From contig NZ_CP025197.1 in the NCBI RefSeq assembly GCF_002844395.1, positions 1,674,001-1,738,000 of the forward strand: DNA of 64,000 bases, read 5' to 3'. Every line of letters starts with the position of its first letter. Position 1 is the first letter of the stretch. The notes beneath the pieces were generated by a model. The model saw only the letters and a list, made by a program, of their open reading frames with translations. It made no database searches and was not told the origin of the DNA. A program made the translations under genes and the position numbers. This document shows, in pieces, positions 1 through 7,261 of the stretch. Origin of the DNA: Acetivibrio saccincola (GTDB lineage Bacteria; Bacillota; Clostridia; Acetivibrionales; Acetivibrionaceae).

Positions 1-420
1 GAAGATCTGATCATTGACCAACTTAAGAAAAATTTGCCTAAAGGTCCTAAATATTTTTCCGATGATATGATTACAGACCAACCGGAAAAAATAATTGTGG
101 CGGAGTTTATAAGAGAAAAAGTATTAGAGCTTGTAAGTGATGAAGTTCCACATGGCGTTGGTGTTGAAGTAATGAGTTTTAAAAACAGGGAAGGTAAAGA
201 TATAGTTGATATTCAGGCCAACATTTACTGTGAAAAACCTACCCACAAAGCTATTTTAATAGGAAAAAACGGAAATATGCTCAAAAAAATAGGTACTCTT
301 TCAAGAATGGAAATTGAGAATTTTTTAGGAACCAAGGTCTTTTTAGAACTGTGGGTTAAGGTGAAGAAAGATTGGAGAAACAGTGATTTTATGTTAAAAG
401 CATTAGGATACCAAAAATGA
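1..420 (+). CDS. era: GTPase Era, C-terminal part (cut by window edge)
   Basis: This is the C-terminal third of Era, the GTPase that binds the 3' end of 16S rRNA during 30S subunit maturation. The reading frame is open from base 1 (it reads EDLIIDQLKKNLPKGPKYF), so the true start lies upstream; the TTG at position 34 is internal. The visible part covers the linker into the KH RNA-binding domain (FPDDMITDQPEK-like stretch, then VAEFIREKVLEL) and the KH core with the GKNG loop (AILIGKNGNMLKKIG). The GTPase G-motifs are outside the window. The order era-yqzL-recO is the same as in Bacillus. Confidence 0.96.
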   Translation, partial: EDLIIDQLKKNLPKGPKYFSDDMITDQPEKIIVAEFIREKVLELVSDEVPHGVGVEVMSFKNREGKDIVDIQANIYCEKPTHKAILIGKNGNMLKKIGTLSRMEIENFLGTKVFLELWVKVKKDWRNSDFMLKALGYQK

Positions 421-515
421 ATACATTTTAATTGTAGTAAAAAATTTTCTGGTATACAAAAACAAAATAAGTGTACCCTAATTATTAAGAAGAAAAAAGA
501 GGGGGAACTGCATTT

Positions 516-674
516 ATGCTAAAAGATTTTGCGTGGAAAGCGTTTGAAAATACAGGTGACATAACAATTTATATGTTTTTAAAAGAAATTGAAGAGAAGC
601 AGAGAATCATTGAAGAAGCAAAAAGGATAAAGGATGAGGTTGTTATCAGTTCAACAGCAATACATTGCGGTTAA
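516..674 (+). CDS. yqzL: YqzL family small protein
   Basis: A 52-residue gene begins with ATG 516 behind the strong ribosome-binding site GAGGGGG (499-505). The product starts MLKDFAWKAFENTGDITIYM and continues with a charged helix rich in Glu and Lys. The pattern FxWKxFxxTGxIxxYxxxKE is that of YqzL, a short protein of unknown function encoded between era and recO in Bacillus subtilis, and the gene sits in exactly that place here. It probably shares a transcript with era and recO. Function is unknown; the family call rests on the N-terminal motif plus synteny. Confidence 0.85.
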   Translation: MLKDFAWKAFENTGDITIYMFLKEIEEKQRIIEEAKRIKDEVVISSTAIHCG

Positions 675-775
675 CTCCTTGATTTTTAGGAAAAATTCCA
701 AGACCCGGGTTTTTTGGTATAAGTCTTTTGGTATGAAATGAAAAGCGGGATACAGGGGGAATTATGTAAAAAAGC

Positions 776-1537
776 ATGAGTTATGTAAAAACAACTGGGA
801 TTGTTATAAAAGAAGTTCATACCGGTGAGGCGGATAAAATTTTAACTATATTTACTAGAAATTTAGGTAAAATCACAGCTTCTGCTAAAGGTGCAAGAAG
901 GCCCAGGAGTCGGCTTATTGCAGGGACACAGCTTTTGTGTTACAGTGATTTTGTACTTTTTAAAGGTAAAGAAATGTATTCCATCAACAGCTGTGATGTT
1001 ATTGAGCCTTTCTATGATATAAGAAACAGTATTGAGAAGCTGACTTGTGCAGCACATATGACGGATATAATAAATGACATAGCTCAGGAAAACCAGCCTT
1101 CCATAGATGTACTGAAACTTTTTTTAAATTCTTTATATATGATTTCAAATTCTAAAAGACCGGTTTTACAGGTGGTTTCCATATTTGAAATAAAGCTTCT
1201 TTCCATTTTAGGATTTGCACCATGGGTAAATGGATGCGTAAATTGCGGAAAGAAGGAGTTTGAAAATATATCTTTTAGTTTTGTAAAATGCGGTTTTATT
1301 TGTAAAGATTGTACCGCTGCTGATAAAAGTGCCGTAAGGCTTTCAGAAGGTGCAGCAAAAGCTATATTTTATATAGTTTACAGTAATATGCAAAATATAT
1401 TTAATTTTGAAGCGTCCTGTGACGTTTTAGATGAAATAAGAAGAGTATCAAAAATATATTTAAAAAGACAGTTGGAAAAAGACTATAAAAAAATGGACTT
1501 TTTAAAATGTCTCAAGTCACATAAAGAAGGCATTTAA
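776..1537 (+). CDS. recO: DNA repair protein RecO
   Basis: RecO (253 residues, normal length) loads RecA onto SSB-coated single-stranded DNA with RecR in the RecFOR pathway and anneals complementary strands. The N-terminal OB fold is recognisable (VKTTGIVIKEVHTGEADKIL, then TIFTRNLGKITASAKGARRP). Around residues 152-182 there is a four-cysteine zinc site (CVNCGKK then CGFICKDC). ATG 776 is the first in-frame start after a TAA at 767, preceded by AGGGGGA at 754-760. A riboswitch-type RNA on the opposite strand ends 6 bases after the recO stop codon. Confidence 0.96.
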   Translation: MSYVKTTGIVIKEVHTGEADKILTIFTRNLGKITASAKGARRPRSRLIAGTQLLCYSDFVLFKGKEMYSINSCDVIEPFYDIRNSIEKLTCAAHMTDIINDIAQENQPSIDVLKLFLNSLYMISNSKRPVLQVVSIFEIKLLSILGFAPWVNGCVNCGKKEFENISFSFVKCGFICKDCTAADKSAVRLSEGAAKAIFYIVYSNMQNIFNFEASCDVLDEIRRVSKIYLKRQLEKDYKKMDFLKCLKSHKEGI

Positions 1538-1542
1538 GTTTT

Positions 1543-1589
1543 AAAAAAAGAGTGGTATAAGGAAATAGACTGACTATTGCCTCTTATAC
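1543..1589 (-). terminator. Intrinsic terminator of the riboswitch RNA, facing recO
   Basis: Read on the minus strand, the sequence folds into a hairpin of about 13 bp (GUAUAA..GG.AAUAG paired with CUAUU.CC..UUAUAC), followed by CACUC and seven U (1549-1543). The 3' arm of this hairpin can instead pair with a leader segment at 1742-1725, on the 5' side of the aptamer (17 of 18 positions, one of them G-U). The two pairings exclude each other, which is the usual form of a riboswitch expression platform. The U-run ends 6 bases from the recO stop codon on the opposite strand. Confidence 0.7.
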
Positions 1590-1616
1590 ATATATTTAAA
1601 GAGAATAAACAGAACT

Positions 1617-1717
1617 TTTAATGGCAGCTTGGCGATCATCGTTTTTTAAATAAAATAAAAAACCTTAGACCCAAAGCTTTGCGTCATCACCTTTCAGTGA
1701 TTTTGCCCTGTTTCATA
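1617..1717 (-). ncRNA. Cyclic di-GMP-I (GEMM) riboswitch aptamer
   Basis: The reverse complement carries the conserved blocks of the GEMM-I class in order: CAGGGCAAA, then a hairpin closed by GAAA (UCAC-UGAAAG-GUGA), then GACGCAAAGC, then GGGUCUAAGG with the tetraloop-receptor-like AAGG, an A/U stem (GGUUUUUU with AAAAAAC), and finally GAUCGCCAAGCUGCC. These match Vc2-type aptamers, which bind cyclic di-GMP. Unusually, no protein gene lies downstream on the same strand: the transcript runs to a terminator beside recO, and read-through would be antisense to recO, yqzL and era. A PilZ gene lies on the other side, divergently transcribed. Confidence 0.85.
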
Positions 1718-1755
1718 AGTCACCGTTTATCTCCTTATACCATTAGGGAGGAAAT

Positions 1756-1786
1756 ATTGTGCTATCAATATCTATTATAGCACAAT
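1756..1786 (-). promoter_or_regulatory. Riboswitch promoter -10 inside a 10-bp inverted repeat
   Basis: On the minus strand a perfect -10 box TATAAT lies at 1779-1774, so transcription should begin near 1767, some 50 bases before the aptamer. The -35 region (near 1797-1802, TTTCTT) is weak. The -10 box sits inside a perfect 10-bp inverted repeat, ATTGTGCTAT (1756-1765) and ATAGCACAAT (1777-1786), an arrangement typical of a repressor operator. Which protein would bind it cannot be told from the sequence. Confidence 0.6.
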
Positions 1787-1863
1787 TATTTAAAAAAAGA
1801 AAGTAAAAGCCGGGAATAAAATAAAGGAAAAAACCAAAAATACATGTAGATTTTTTGTTTTTG

Positions 1864-1872
1864 TGATATAAT
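1864..1872 (+). promoter_or_regulatory. Extended -10 promoter of the PilZ gene
   Basis: TGATATAAT is a perfect extended -10 element (TG-n-TATAAT) about 140 bases before the PilZ start. No good -35 box is seen at the usual distance, which extended -10 promoters tolerate. The leader of about 130 bases between it and ATG 2011 shows no recognisable riboswitch. Confidence 0.5.
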
Positions 1873-2010
1873 TAAATTATCTTCAAACTTTGATGATTGA
1901 CCACTTAAATACATGAAAGTCATATCTTCCTGGTTTAATCTCTACATGTTTTTAGACATACAAGTTTCAGATAAATTTTGGCAGTGCATTAAAACTAAAG
2001 GGGTGGGATT

Positions 2011-2673
2011 ATGTCAAAGTATGATTTAGACAAAAGAATGGGTATTCTAAGCTTTTTAAATACTAAGTCTTTAAATAAAATAATTAAAACGAACAGTCCT
2101 GCTGATTTAAAGCATTTTAGAATGTTTGAATTTGAAAACGCTACCATTTTAGATAGAACGGAAGATGAATTAATTTTAAAAGTGAGGGACAGCATAAAAG
2201 AACCTTTGTTTTTTCCTGATGACCATGTGGTAATAAATTATTCCAACAATAAAGAGCTTTATGTTATGTCAGGTATAATAAATTATATATACACTGTTTC
2301 CCCTTTAAAATTTAGTGTTTCTGTTAACGGGATTGAAAAATTTAAAGATATGAGAAAACATCAGAGATACTACGTTAGTTTAACTGCCACCATAAATGTT
2401 TCTGGATTTATTACACCTATTTTTGCAGTTGTTAAAAATATCAGTTCAGGCGGTGTAAAGATTTATTGCAAAGATGTACTAATTTATGATGATGTAATAG
2501 AAGTTGAAGTGATTTTAGACAGGACAAATAAATTAAATTTTAATGGCAAAATCGTAAGAAAAGCCAAAATAAAAGATTATTATGAATATGGCATAGAAAT
2601 AATAGGAATATCAGAGTCTAATTTAAAATGCTTATACCACTATATGAAATGGTTAAATTCTGACTATATTTAG
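2011..2673 (+). CDS. PilZ domain protein (c-di-GMP receptor, YcgR-like)
   Basis: A 220-residue cytoplasmic protein with an N-terminal YcgR-type barrel (about residues 20-110) and a C-terminal PilZ domain. The two c-di-GMP-binding motifs are present: RxxxR as RKHQR near residue 115, and the (D/N)xSxxG motif as NISSGG near residue 146. Such proteins act as brakes on motility or control exopolysaccharide and secretion when c-di-GMP is high. ATG 2011 follows GGGGTGGG at a good distance. The gene is next to, and divergent from, a c-di-GMP riboswitch. Its likely original terminator (4713-4765) is now cut off from it by an IS21 insertion. Confidence 0.87.
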   Translation: MSKYDLDKRMGILSFLNTKSLNKIIKTNSPADLKHFRMFEFENATILDRTEDELILKVRDSIKEPLFFPDDHVVINYSNNKELYVMSGIINYIYTVSPLKFSVSVNGIEKFKDMRKHQRYYVSLTATINVSGFITPIFAVVKNISSGGVKIYCKDVLIYDDVIEVEVILDRTNKLNFNGKIVRKAKIKDYYEYGIEIIGISESNLKCLYHYMKWLNSDYI

Positions 2674-2741
2674 TATGGTAAATACTATTTTGATACATAT
2701 CATTGATAAGTAAGAAAATAAGGAAATCCAGAGTACAGTAA

Positions 2742-2747
2742 ATACAT
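2742..2747. repeat. Target site duplication, left copy (IS21-like)
   Basis: ATACAT directly precedes the left end of the IS (TGCGTATT...). The same six bases follow the right end at 4663-4668. A direct repeat of this size is expected for IS21 family transposition and fixes the element ends. Confidence 0.75.
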
Positions 2748-2822
2748 TGCGTATTCCGGATTATCCGGACGGCAGTTCCGGAAACATCCGGAAATTAAAC
2801 CGGATTATCCGGACACCTTGTC
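2748..2822. repeat. IS21 left-end multiple repeats
   Basis: Three spaced copies of an ATCCGGA-type block (GGATTATCCGGAC, GGAAACATCCGGAAA, GGATTATCCGGACACC). The innermost ends in CCGGACACCTTGTC, which recurs inverted as GACAAGGTGTCCGG at the right end. They are the expected transposase-binding sites. Confidence 0.75.
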
Positions 2823-2998
2823 ATTTAATTTGATTTTATAATAAATTTGTACTTAACACAATTCTTTCTAACATTGTATTAAAGTTTATACTTATACCCT
2901 TCAAGTATTTTATTAAAATGATTAGCTCTCCCTTTTGCCTATGTACTAACTTTCATGCCATAATTATACCGAACTTTTCTCATTTACAATATTTTTTA

Positions 2999-3615
2999 TT
3001 ATTCATCATGTTTTGTTTCTCTAATTACCTTTTCTGCCATTACCTCTCTCATAGATTTTTTTGAGTCCAGAGCAAGGATATATGCATTATGAATTATCCT
3101 GTCCATAATTGCATCTGCTATTGTAGGGTCAGGAAACAGGTTATACCAATGAGTATGGGGAACCTGTCCTGAAAATCAAGTAAAAGTTCCGGAATACGGT
3201 AGTATTTAACGGTATAGCCATGACGACAAGCACTGTTACCAAATGCACATGCCAAAAATGTCTTTCCGCTTCCGGTTTTTCCTGTAATCACGATATTTAA
3301 TTTCTGAATAATGTAGGTACAGGTAGAAAGAGTTTGTATAGTCTTTTTATCTATCTTCCGTTCCGCAGTATAGTCTATATCCTCAATGCATGCATTAATA
3401 CTAAAAGATGCTTTATGTATATATCTTTTAATCCTGGAGTTTTTTCTTGACTCCCATTCTTTTTCAACCATAATACCGAACCTTTCCTCAAAAGACAACT
3501 CCCTTAAAGCCGGATCTGAATCACTCAGTAGTTGGGCCATAACTTTAAGTTTCATATCTCTTAGTTTTTCTATAGTTGGGTTAATTAGCATATATACCAC
3601 CTCCTGAGTAAGCAC
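2999..3615 (-). pseudogene. istB: istB remnant (IS21 helper ATPase), internal deletion and frameshift
   Basis: IstB is the AAA+ helper of IS21 transposition. The N-terminal part (3615 down to about 3160) is normal through the Walker A motif GKTGSGKT and RIPELLLDF. It then jumps into another frame that reads HWYNLFPDPTIADAIMDRI and ends KKSMREVMAEKVIRETKHDE at the TAA in 2999-3001, which is the family's normal C-terminus. The middle segment with Walker B (LLILDE-type) is missing and the joint is out of frame. The uninterrupted frame alone stops at 3118. It overlaps the end of istA by 35 bases. Confidence 0.85.
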
Positions 3616-4531
3616 TGCTTCCTCTTACATTTTCATGCCGAATAATTGTATCATTCTGCTTCTTTGTGGAATTCTTGACGACTTGCTTAAGGATAATATT
3701 GAAATATTTGAAGGAAAAAACATTTTTATCTATAGCCTCTTTGCTGACAGTTTCTATTATTTCAACAGAACAACTTTTAGCAAGTCTCATAATTCCCATA
3801 CAAGTTCGATAACACTGAACAGGATAATCACTGCTTTCAAGAATCTTTTTGATTAGTTCCCGGGTATAAGGACCGTTTTTTTCTGCCCATGACAGAAAAC
3901 GCTCAGAACTCCATGCATAAACAGCTTTATGCTCTTCGGGCATATGTTCCTCTAATGTTTTATAGCGATTAGATTTATCATAGTTTCTGGTGTGTACCGC
4001 TATTCTTTCATTCCCTATATATACTTCTATAGTTTTTGATGATGCCCTAATCCAACATTTATGATTCGCATAGGAGTAATGAACACTGTAGAAAAATCCT
4101 TTGTACTCAACATGATAATTAAATGCAACTCTTGTTTCTACCCAGTCGCAATATTCGTATTTTGTTGCCGGCAATGGCTGCAGACAGGGTTTATCTATCT
4201 TTTTAAAAGCCGTCTTTCTGTTACCCTCCATTTTCTGAAATGGTCTGTTGATAAACTTCTCCAGTTCCTCTTCCATATCAGGCTCTGGAACGATTTTTCT
4301 ATTATTTGTAGGTGGGTATAGCATTGACATTAACTGTTTATCACTAAGTTGGATTGGCCATGTTATATTTGCTTTTTCTGCTCTTTTAAGAATCTCTGAC
4401 ACTGTTGTTTTACCACAATTACAAGCTTGACCAATTTCTCTTAGAGATAGTCCTACTTCATGCTTAAGTCTTAAAATTTCTCTTGCTTTTAACATATCCA
4501 GCCTCCTCATCGATTGGCCCCCTTTAATCAT
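3581..4531 (-). pseudogene. istA: istA remnant (IS21 transposase), catalytic core deleted in frame
   Basis: IstA is the DDE transposase of IS21, normally 400-500 residues; here the frame encodes 316 at most. It starts with the helix-turn-helix (LSLREIGQACNCGKTTVSEIL) and runs to PEPDMEEELEKFINRPFQKM, where it joins the C-terminal beta-barrel region (NRKTAF..., YHVEYKGFFYSVHYSY). The RNase H-like catalytic core with its three acidic residues, normally between these parts, is absent. The frame is kept, so a DNA-binding fragment could still be made. ATG 4495, preceded by GAGGAGG, is a better start than 4531. Confidence 0.83.
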
Positions 4532-4568
4532 TCTGATTAAAGAGTACCTATATTTTAGTAAATCGACA

Positions 4569-4662
4569 AGGTGTCCGGATGTACCGTTATGCTGTCCGGA
4601 TAATTCCGAAACGACGTCCGGATGCTGCCGGAATCAGTGTCCGGATGTACCCGAAATATGCA
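4569..4662. repeat. IS21 right-end multiple repeats
   Basis: Four spaced copies of GTCCGGAT-type blocks in the opposite orientation to those at the left end, closing in CGAAATATGCA. The innermost copy, GACAAGGTGTCCGGAT, mirrors the innermost left copy exactly over 14 bases. Confidence 0.75.
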
Positions 4663-4668
4663 ATACAT
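4663..4668. repeat. Target site duplication, right copy (IS21-like)
   Basis: ATACAT repeats the six bases at 2742-2747 and marks the right boundary of the insertion. Confidence 0.75.
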
Positions 4669-4712
4669 TAAATATTTAAAATTGACATATAGTTAAATTT
4701 AATAAATTTTAG

Positions 4713-4765
4713 AAATAAATAAAAGCTTAGGGTTTAATGCTCCTTTAAGCTTTTATTTATTTTTT
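4713..4765 (+). terminator. Strong intrinsic terminator before the cysteine desulfurase gene
   Basis: A 17-bp stem (AAATAAATAAAAGCTTA with TAAGCTTTTATTTATTT) with a 16-base loop is followed by a T-run. No gene ends directly before it; the nearest upstream plus-strand gene is the PilZ gene, now separated by the IS. It was therefore most likely the PilZ gene's terminator before the insertion. Confidence 0.75.
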
Positions 4766-4822
4766 GTGGTTAAAATAAATTTAATGTGTTAAAATGTTTA
4801 TGTATAATTTGGAGGGATGTAA

Positions 4823-5983
4823 TTGAGAAGGGAAATATATTTAGACAACAGTGCAACTACAAAGCCATATGATGAGGTTGTTGAGGTTATCAGTGATATA
4901 AATAGAAATATATACGGTAATCCGTCTTCTTTGCATACAAAAGGGATTGAAGCGGAAAAAATCATTAAAAATTCAAGGGAGATTATAGCTAAAACCCTTA
5001 TGGCTGAAAATGATGAAATCTACTTTACTTCAGGAGGGACTGAAGGGAATAACCTTGCTATTTTAGGGTATTTACGAGCTAATCCCAGGAAGGGTAAACA
5101 TGTTATAACCACTAAGATTGAGCATCCTTCAGTTTTGGAGGTATTTAAATTTTTATCCACGGAAGGTTACAGAGTGGACTTTATAGATGTTGACCAAAAC
5201 GGGCAGGTAGATGTTAAAGACATTGAAGAAAAAGTATGTGAAGAAACCTCATTAATCAGTATAATTTATGTAAATAATGAAATTGGAACCATACAGCCAA
5301 TTGAAAAAATTGCAAAAATAAAAAAAGATGCAGTACTTCATGTGGACGCTGTACAGGGGTACGGGAAGTTTAAAATAATACCTAAGAAACTGGGGATTGA
5401 TTTAATGACAATAAGCTCTCACAAAATTCATGGACCTAAGGGCGTGGGAGCAATTTATAAAAATAAAAATGTAAGATTAAGTCCAATACTATTAGGGGGA
5501 GGGCAGGAAAGCCTTATAAGATCCGGGACAGAAAATGTTTCAGGGATATACGGTTTTGCCACCGCAGCACGTATAACTTTTGATAACATTGAAGAAAATT
5601 ATAATAAATGTAAAAAATTAAAGAATTTATTAGTTGAAAAGCTTAAATCTGAAATTGAAGGTGTAAAGATTATATCACCGGGGGATTCTTTACCCTATAT
5701 ATTAAATGCGTCATTTGAAAATATACGTGGGGAAGTGCTTCTTCATCATTTAGAAGAAAGAAATATATTTGTATCAACAGGAGCTGCCTGTTCTTCAAGA
5801 AAAAACATTCACAGCCATGTGCTAAAGGCTTTGGGCTTACCACCGGGCTGTATTGAGGGGGCTATAAGGTTTAGCTTTTCCCATACCAATACAGTGGAAG
5901 ATGTAGAGGAGACAGTGGATGCCCTAAAAAGTATTCTACCTAGAATAAGTATTAGAAGTGGAGGAAGAGGATGGAAAAGGTAA
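4823..5983 (+). CDS. Cysteine desulfurase (NifS/IscS family), probable ThiI partner
   Basis: A pyridoxal-phosphate enzyme that takes sulfur from cysteine as a persulfide. The N-terminus YLDNSATTKP, the PLP lysine in SSHKIHGPKG (about residue 200) and the acceptor cysteine in STGAACSSRK (about residue 322) are all present; 386 residues is normal. The start is TTG 4823 behind GGAGGG; the ATG at 4818 meets a stop at once. The gene overlaps thiI by 13 bases. In Bacillus a dedicated desulfurase (NifZ) paired with a ThiI lacking the rhodanese domain supplies sulfur for 4-thiouridine in tRNA, and this pair looks the same. Confidence 0.92.
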   Translation: MRREIYLDNSATTKPYDEVVEVISDINRNIYGNPSSLHTKGIEAEKIIKNSREIIAKTLMAENDEIYFTSGGTEGNNLAILGYLRANPRKGKHVITTKIEHPSVLEVFKFLSTEGYRVDFIDVDQNGQVDVKDIEEKVCEETSLISIIYVNNEIGTIQPIEKIAKIKKDAVLHVDAVQGYGKFKIIPKKLGIDLMTISSHKIHGPKGVGAIYKNKNVRLSPILLGGGQESLIRSGTENVSGIYGFATAARITFDNIEENYNKCKKLKNLLVEKLKSEIEGVKIISPGDSLPYILNASFENIRGEVLLHHLEERNIFVSTGAACSSRKNIHSHVLKALGLPPGCIEGAIRFSFSHTNTVEDVEETVDALKSILPRISIRSGGRGWKR

Positions 5984-7149
5984 TTTTAATAAGATGCGGT
6001 GAAATAATGCTTAAAGGTTTAAACAGACCTGCTTTTGAAAAAAAACTTGTTGATAATATTAAAAGGGCGGTTGCAGGCTTAGGAAAAGCTGAGGTTAGAA
6101 AAGCCCAGGGCAGGATTTATGTGGAGCCTGAAAGTTCTGATTATGATTTTGATGAATGTGTAAATATCCTTACAAAAGTATTTGGAATTGTATCTGTAAG
6201 TGTTGTGTGGAAGGTGGAATCCGATATTGATGTAATCAGGGAAAGTGCTTTGAAGATGGCTTCTAAATTAGTTGAAGAAAAGGGATATACCACATTTAAA
6301 GTTGAAACAAAAAGGGGTAACAAAAAATTTCCTTTAACTTCACCTGAAATTAACGGGAAAGTAGGAGGCTATATTTTATCCAAAACCCCAAAACTCAGCG
6401 TTGATGTAAACAACCCTTCATTTGTTTTATATATTGAAGTAAGGGAATACACATACATATATTCAGAGATAATTCCCGCTGCCGGGGGAATGCCCATTGG
6501 CACCAATGGAAAGGCCATGCTTCTTTTGTCGGGGGGGATTGACAGTCCCGTTGCAGGCTGGATGGTAGGTAAAAGAGGAGTTGAAATAGAGGCAGTTCAC
6601 TTTCACAGCTATCCTTACACCAGTGAGAGGGCAAAGGAAAAAGTAATTGATCTTGCTAAAATTTTATGTGATTATTGCCACAAAATTGACCTTTATATAG
6701 TTCCCTTTACAGATGTACAGTTAGAAATAAATGATAAATGTCCCCATGAACAGTCCACTATAATAATGAGAAGAGCCATGATGAAAATTGCAGAGAAAAT
6801 AGCTCAAAAGACAGGAGCAGTTGGTCTTGTAACGGGAGAAAGTTTAGGACAGGTGGCAAGCCAGACTATAGAAAGCCTTGCTGTGACAAATGCATCAGTG
6901 GATATGCCGGTTTTCAGGCCTCTTATAGGAATGGACAAAAATGAAGTGGTTATTTTAGCCAAAAAAATAGGTACTTATGAAACTTCAATACTTCCATACG
7001 AAGACTGCTGTACTGTTTTTGTGCCAAAACACCCCAATACAAAACCTAAATTAGAAAGGATAATTATGTCAGAAAAAAAGGCTGATTTGGATAATTTAAT
7101 TGAAAAGGCTGTAGAAGACACTGAAAAACTTATAATAACCAGGGATTAA
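5971..7149 (+). CDS. thiI: tRNA 4-thiouridine synthetase ThiI (no rhodanese domain)
   Basis: ThiI adenylates U8 of tRNA and transfers sulfur to it; it can also feed thiazole synthesis. The protein has the N-terminal ferredoxin-like and THUMP domains (to about residue 165) and a PP-loop ATPase domain with LLLSGGIDSPVAGW near residue 184. It ends after the ATPase domain (392 residues) without the C-terminal rhodanese domain of the E. coli enzyme. A cysteine pair sits in YEDCCTVFVPKHP. Sulfur is therefore probably delivered by the overlapping upstream desulfurase. Confidence 0.95.
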   Translation: MEKVILIRCGEIMLKGLNRPAFEKKLVDNIKRAVAGLGKAEVRKAQGRIYVEPESSDYDFDECVNILTKVFGIVSVSVVWKVESDIDVIRESALKMASKLVEEKGYTTFKVETKRGNKKFPLTSPEINGKVGGYILSKTPKLSVDVNNPSFVLYIEVREYTYIYSEIIPAAGGMPIGTNGKAMLLLSGGIDSPVAGWMVGKRGVEIEAVHFHSYPYTSERAKEKVIDLAKILCDYCHKIDLYIVPFTDVQLEINDKCPHEQSTIIMRRAMMKIAEKIAQKTGAVGLVTGESLGQVASQTIESLAVTNASVDMPVFRPLIGMDKNEVVILAKKIGTYETSILPYEDCCTVFVPKHPNTKPKLERIIMSEKKADLDNLIEKAVEDTEKLIITRD

Positions 7150-7261
7150 CATTACATTTTATTTAATTATTAGATAAATTTAATTGTGTGTAATAATATA
7201 TAATTAAGCAACAATAATTATATAATATATTTAAAATTATTAAGTGGTAGAAGGTAGGTAA

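Larger units (their letters stand above)
2748..4662 (-). mobile_element. Decayed IS21 family insertion sequence
   Basis: A 1915-bp element bounded by TGC...GCA ends and a 6-bp direct repeat. Its ends carry several copies of a CCGGA-rich motif in inverted orientation: three blocks at the left (2748-2822) and four at the right (4569-4662). Multiple terminal repeats are typical of IS21. It encodes istA and istB on the minus strand in the family order, but both have lost their central part, so the element is shorter than the usual 2.3-2.5 kb and should be unable to move by itself. It lies between the PilZ gene and what looks like that gene's terminator. Confidence 0.85.

Noticed and set aside
1682-1718. 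Very short frames (9 codons) at the riboswitch 5' end behind an AAGGAG sequence
   Set aside because: They run into the conserved aptamer core and are better explained by RNA structure; no evidence for translation.
7150-7261. Possible small gene or RNA between thiI and the VanW gene
   Set aside because: Only AT-rich sequence without a start and ribosome-binding site combination or a stable fold.
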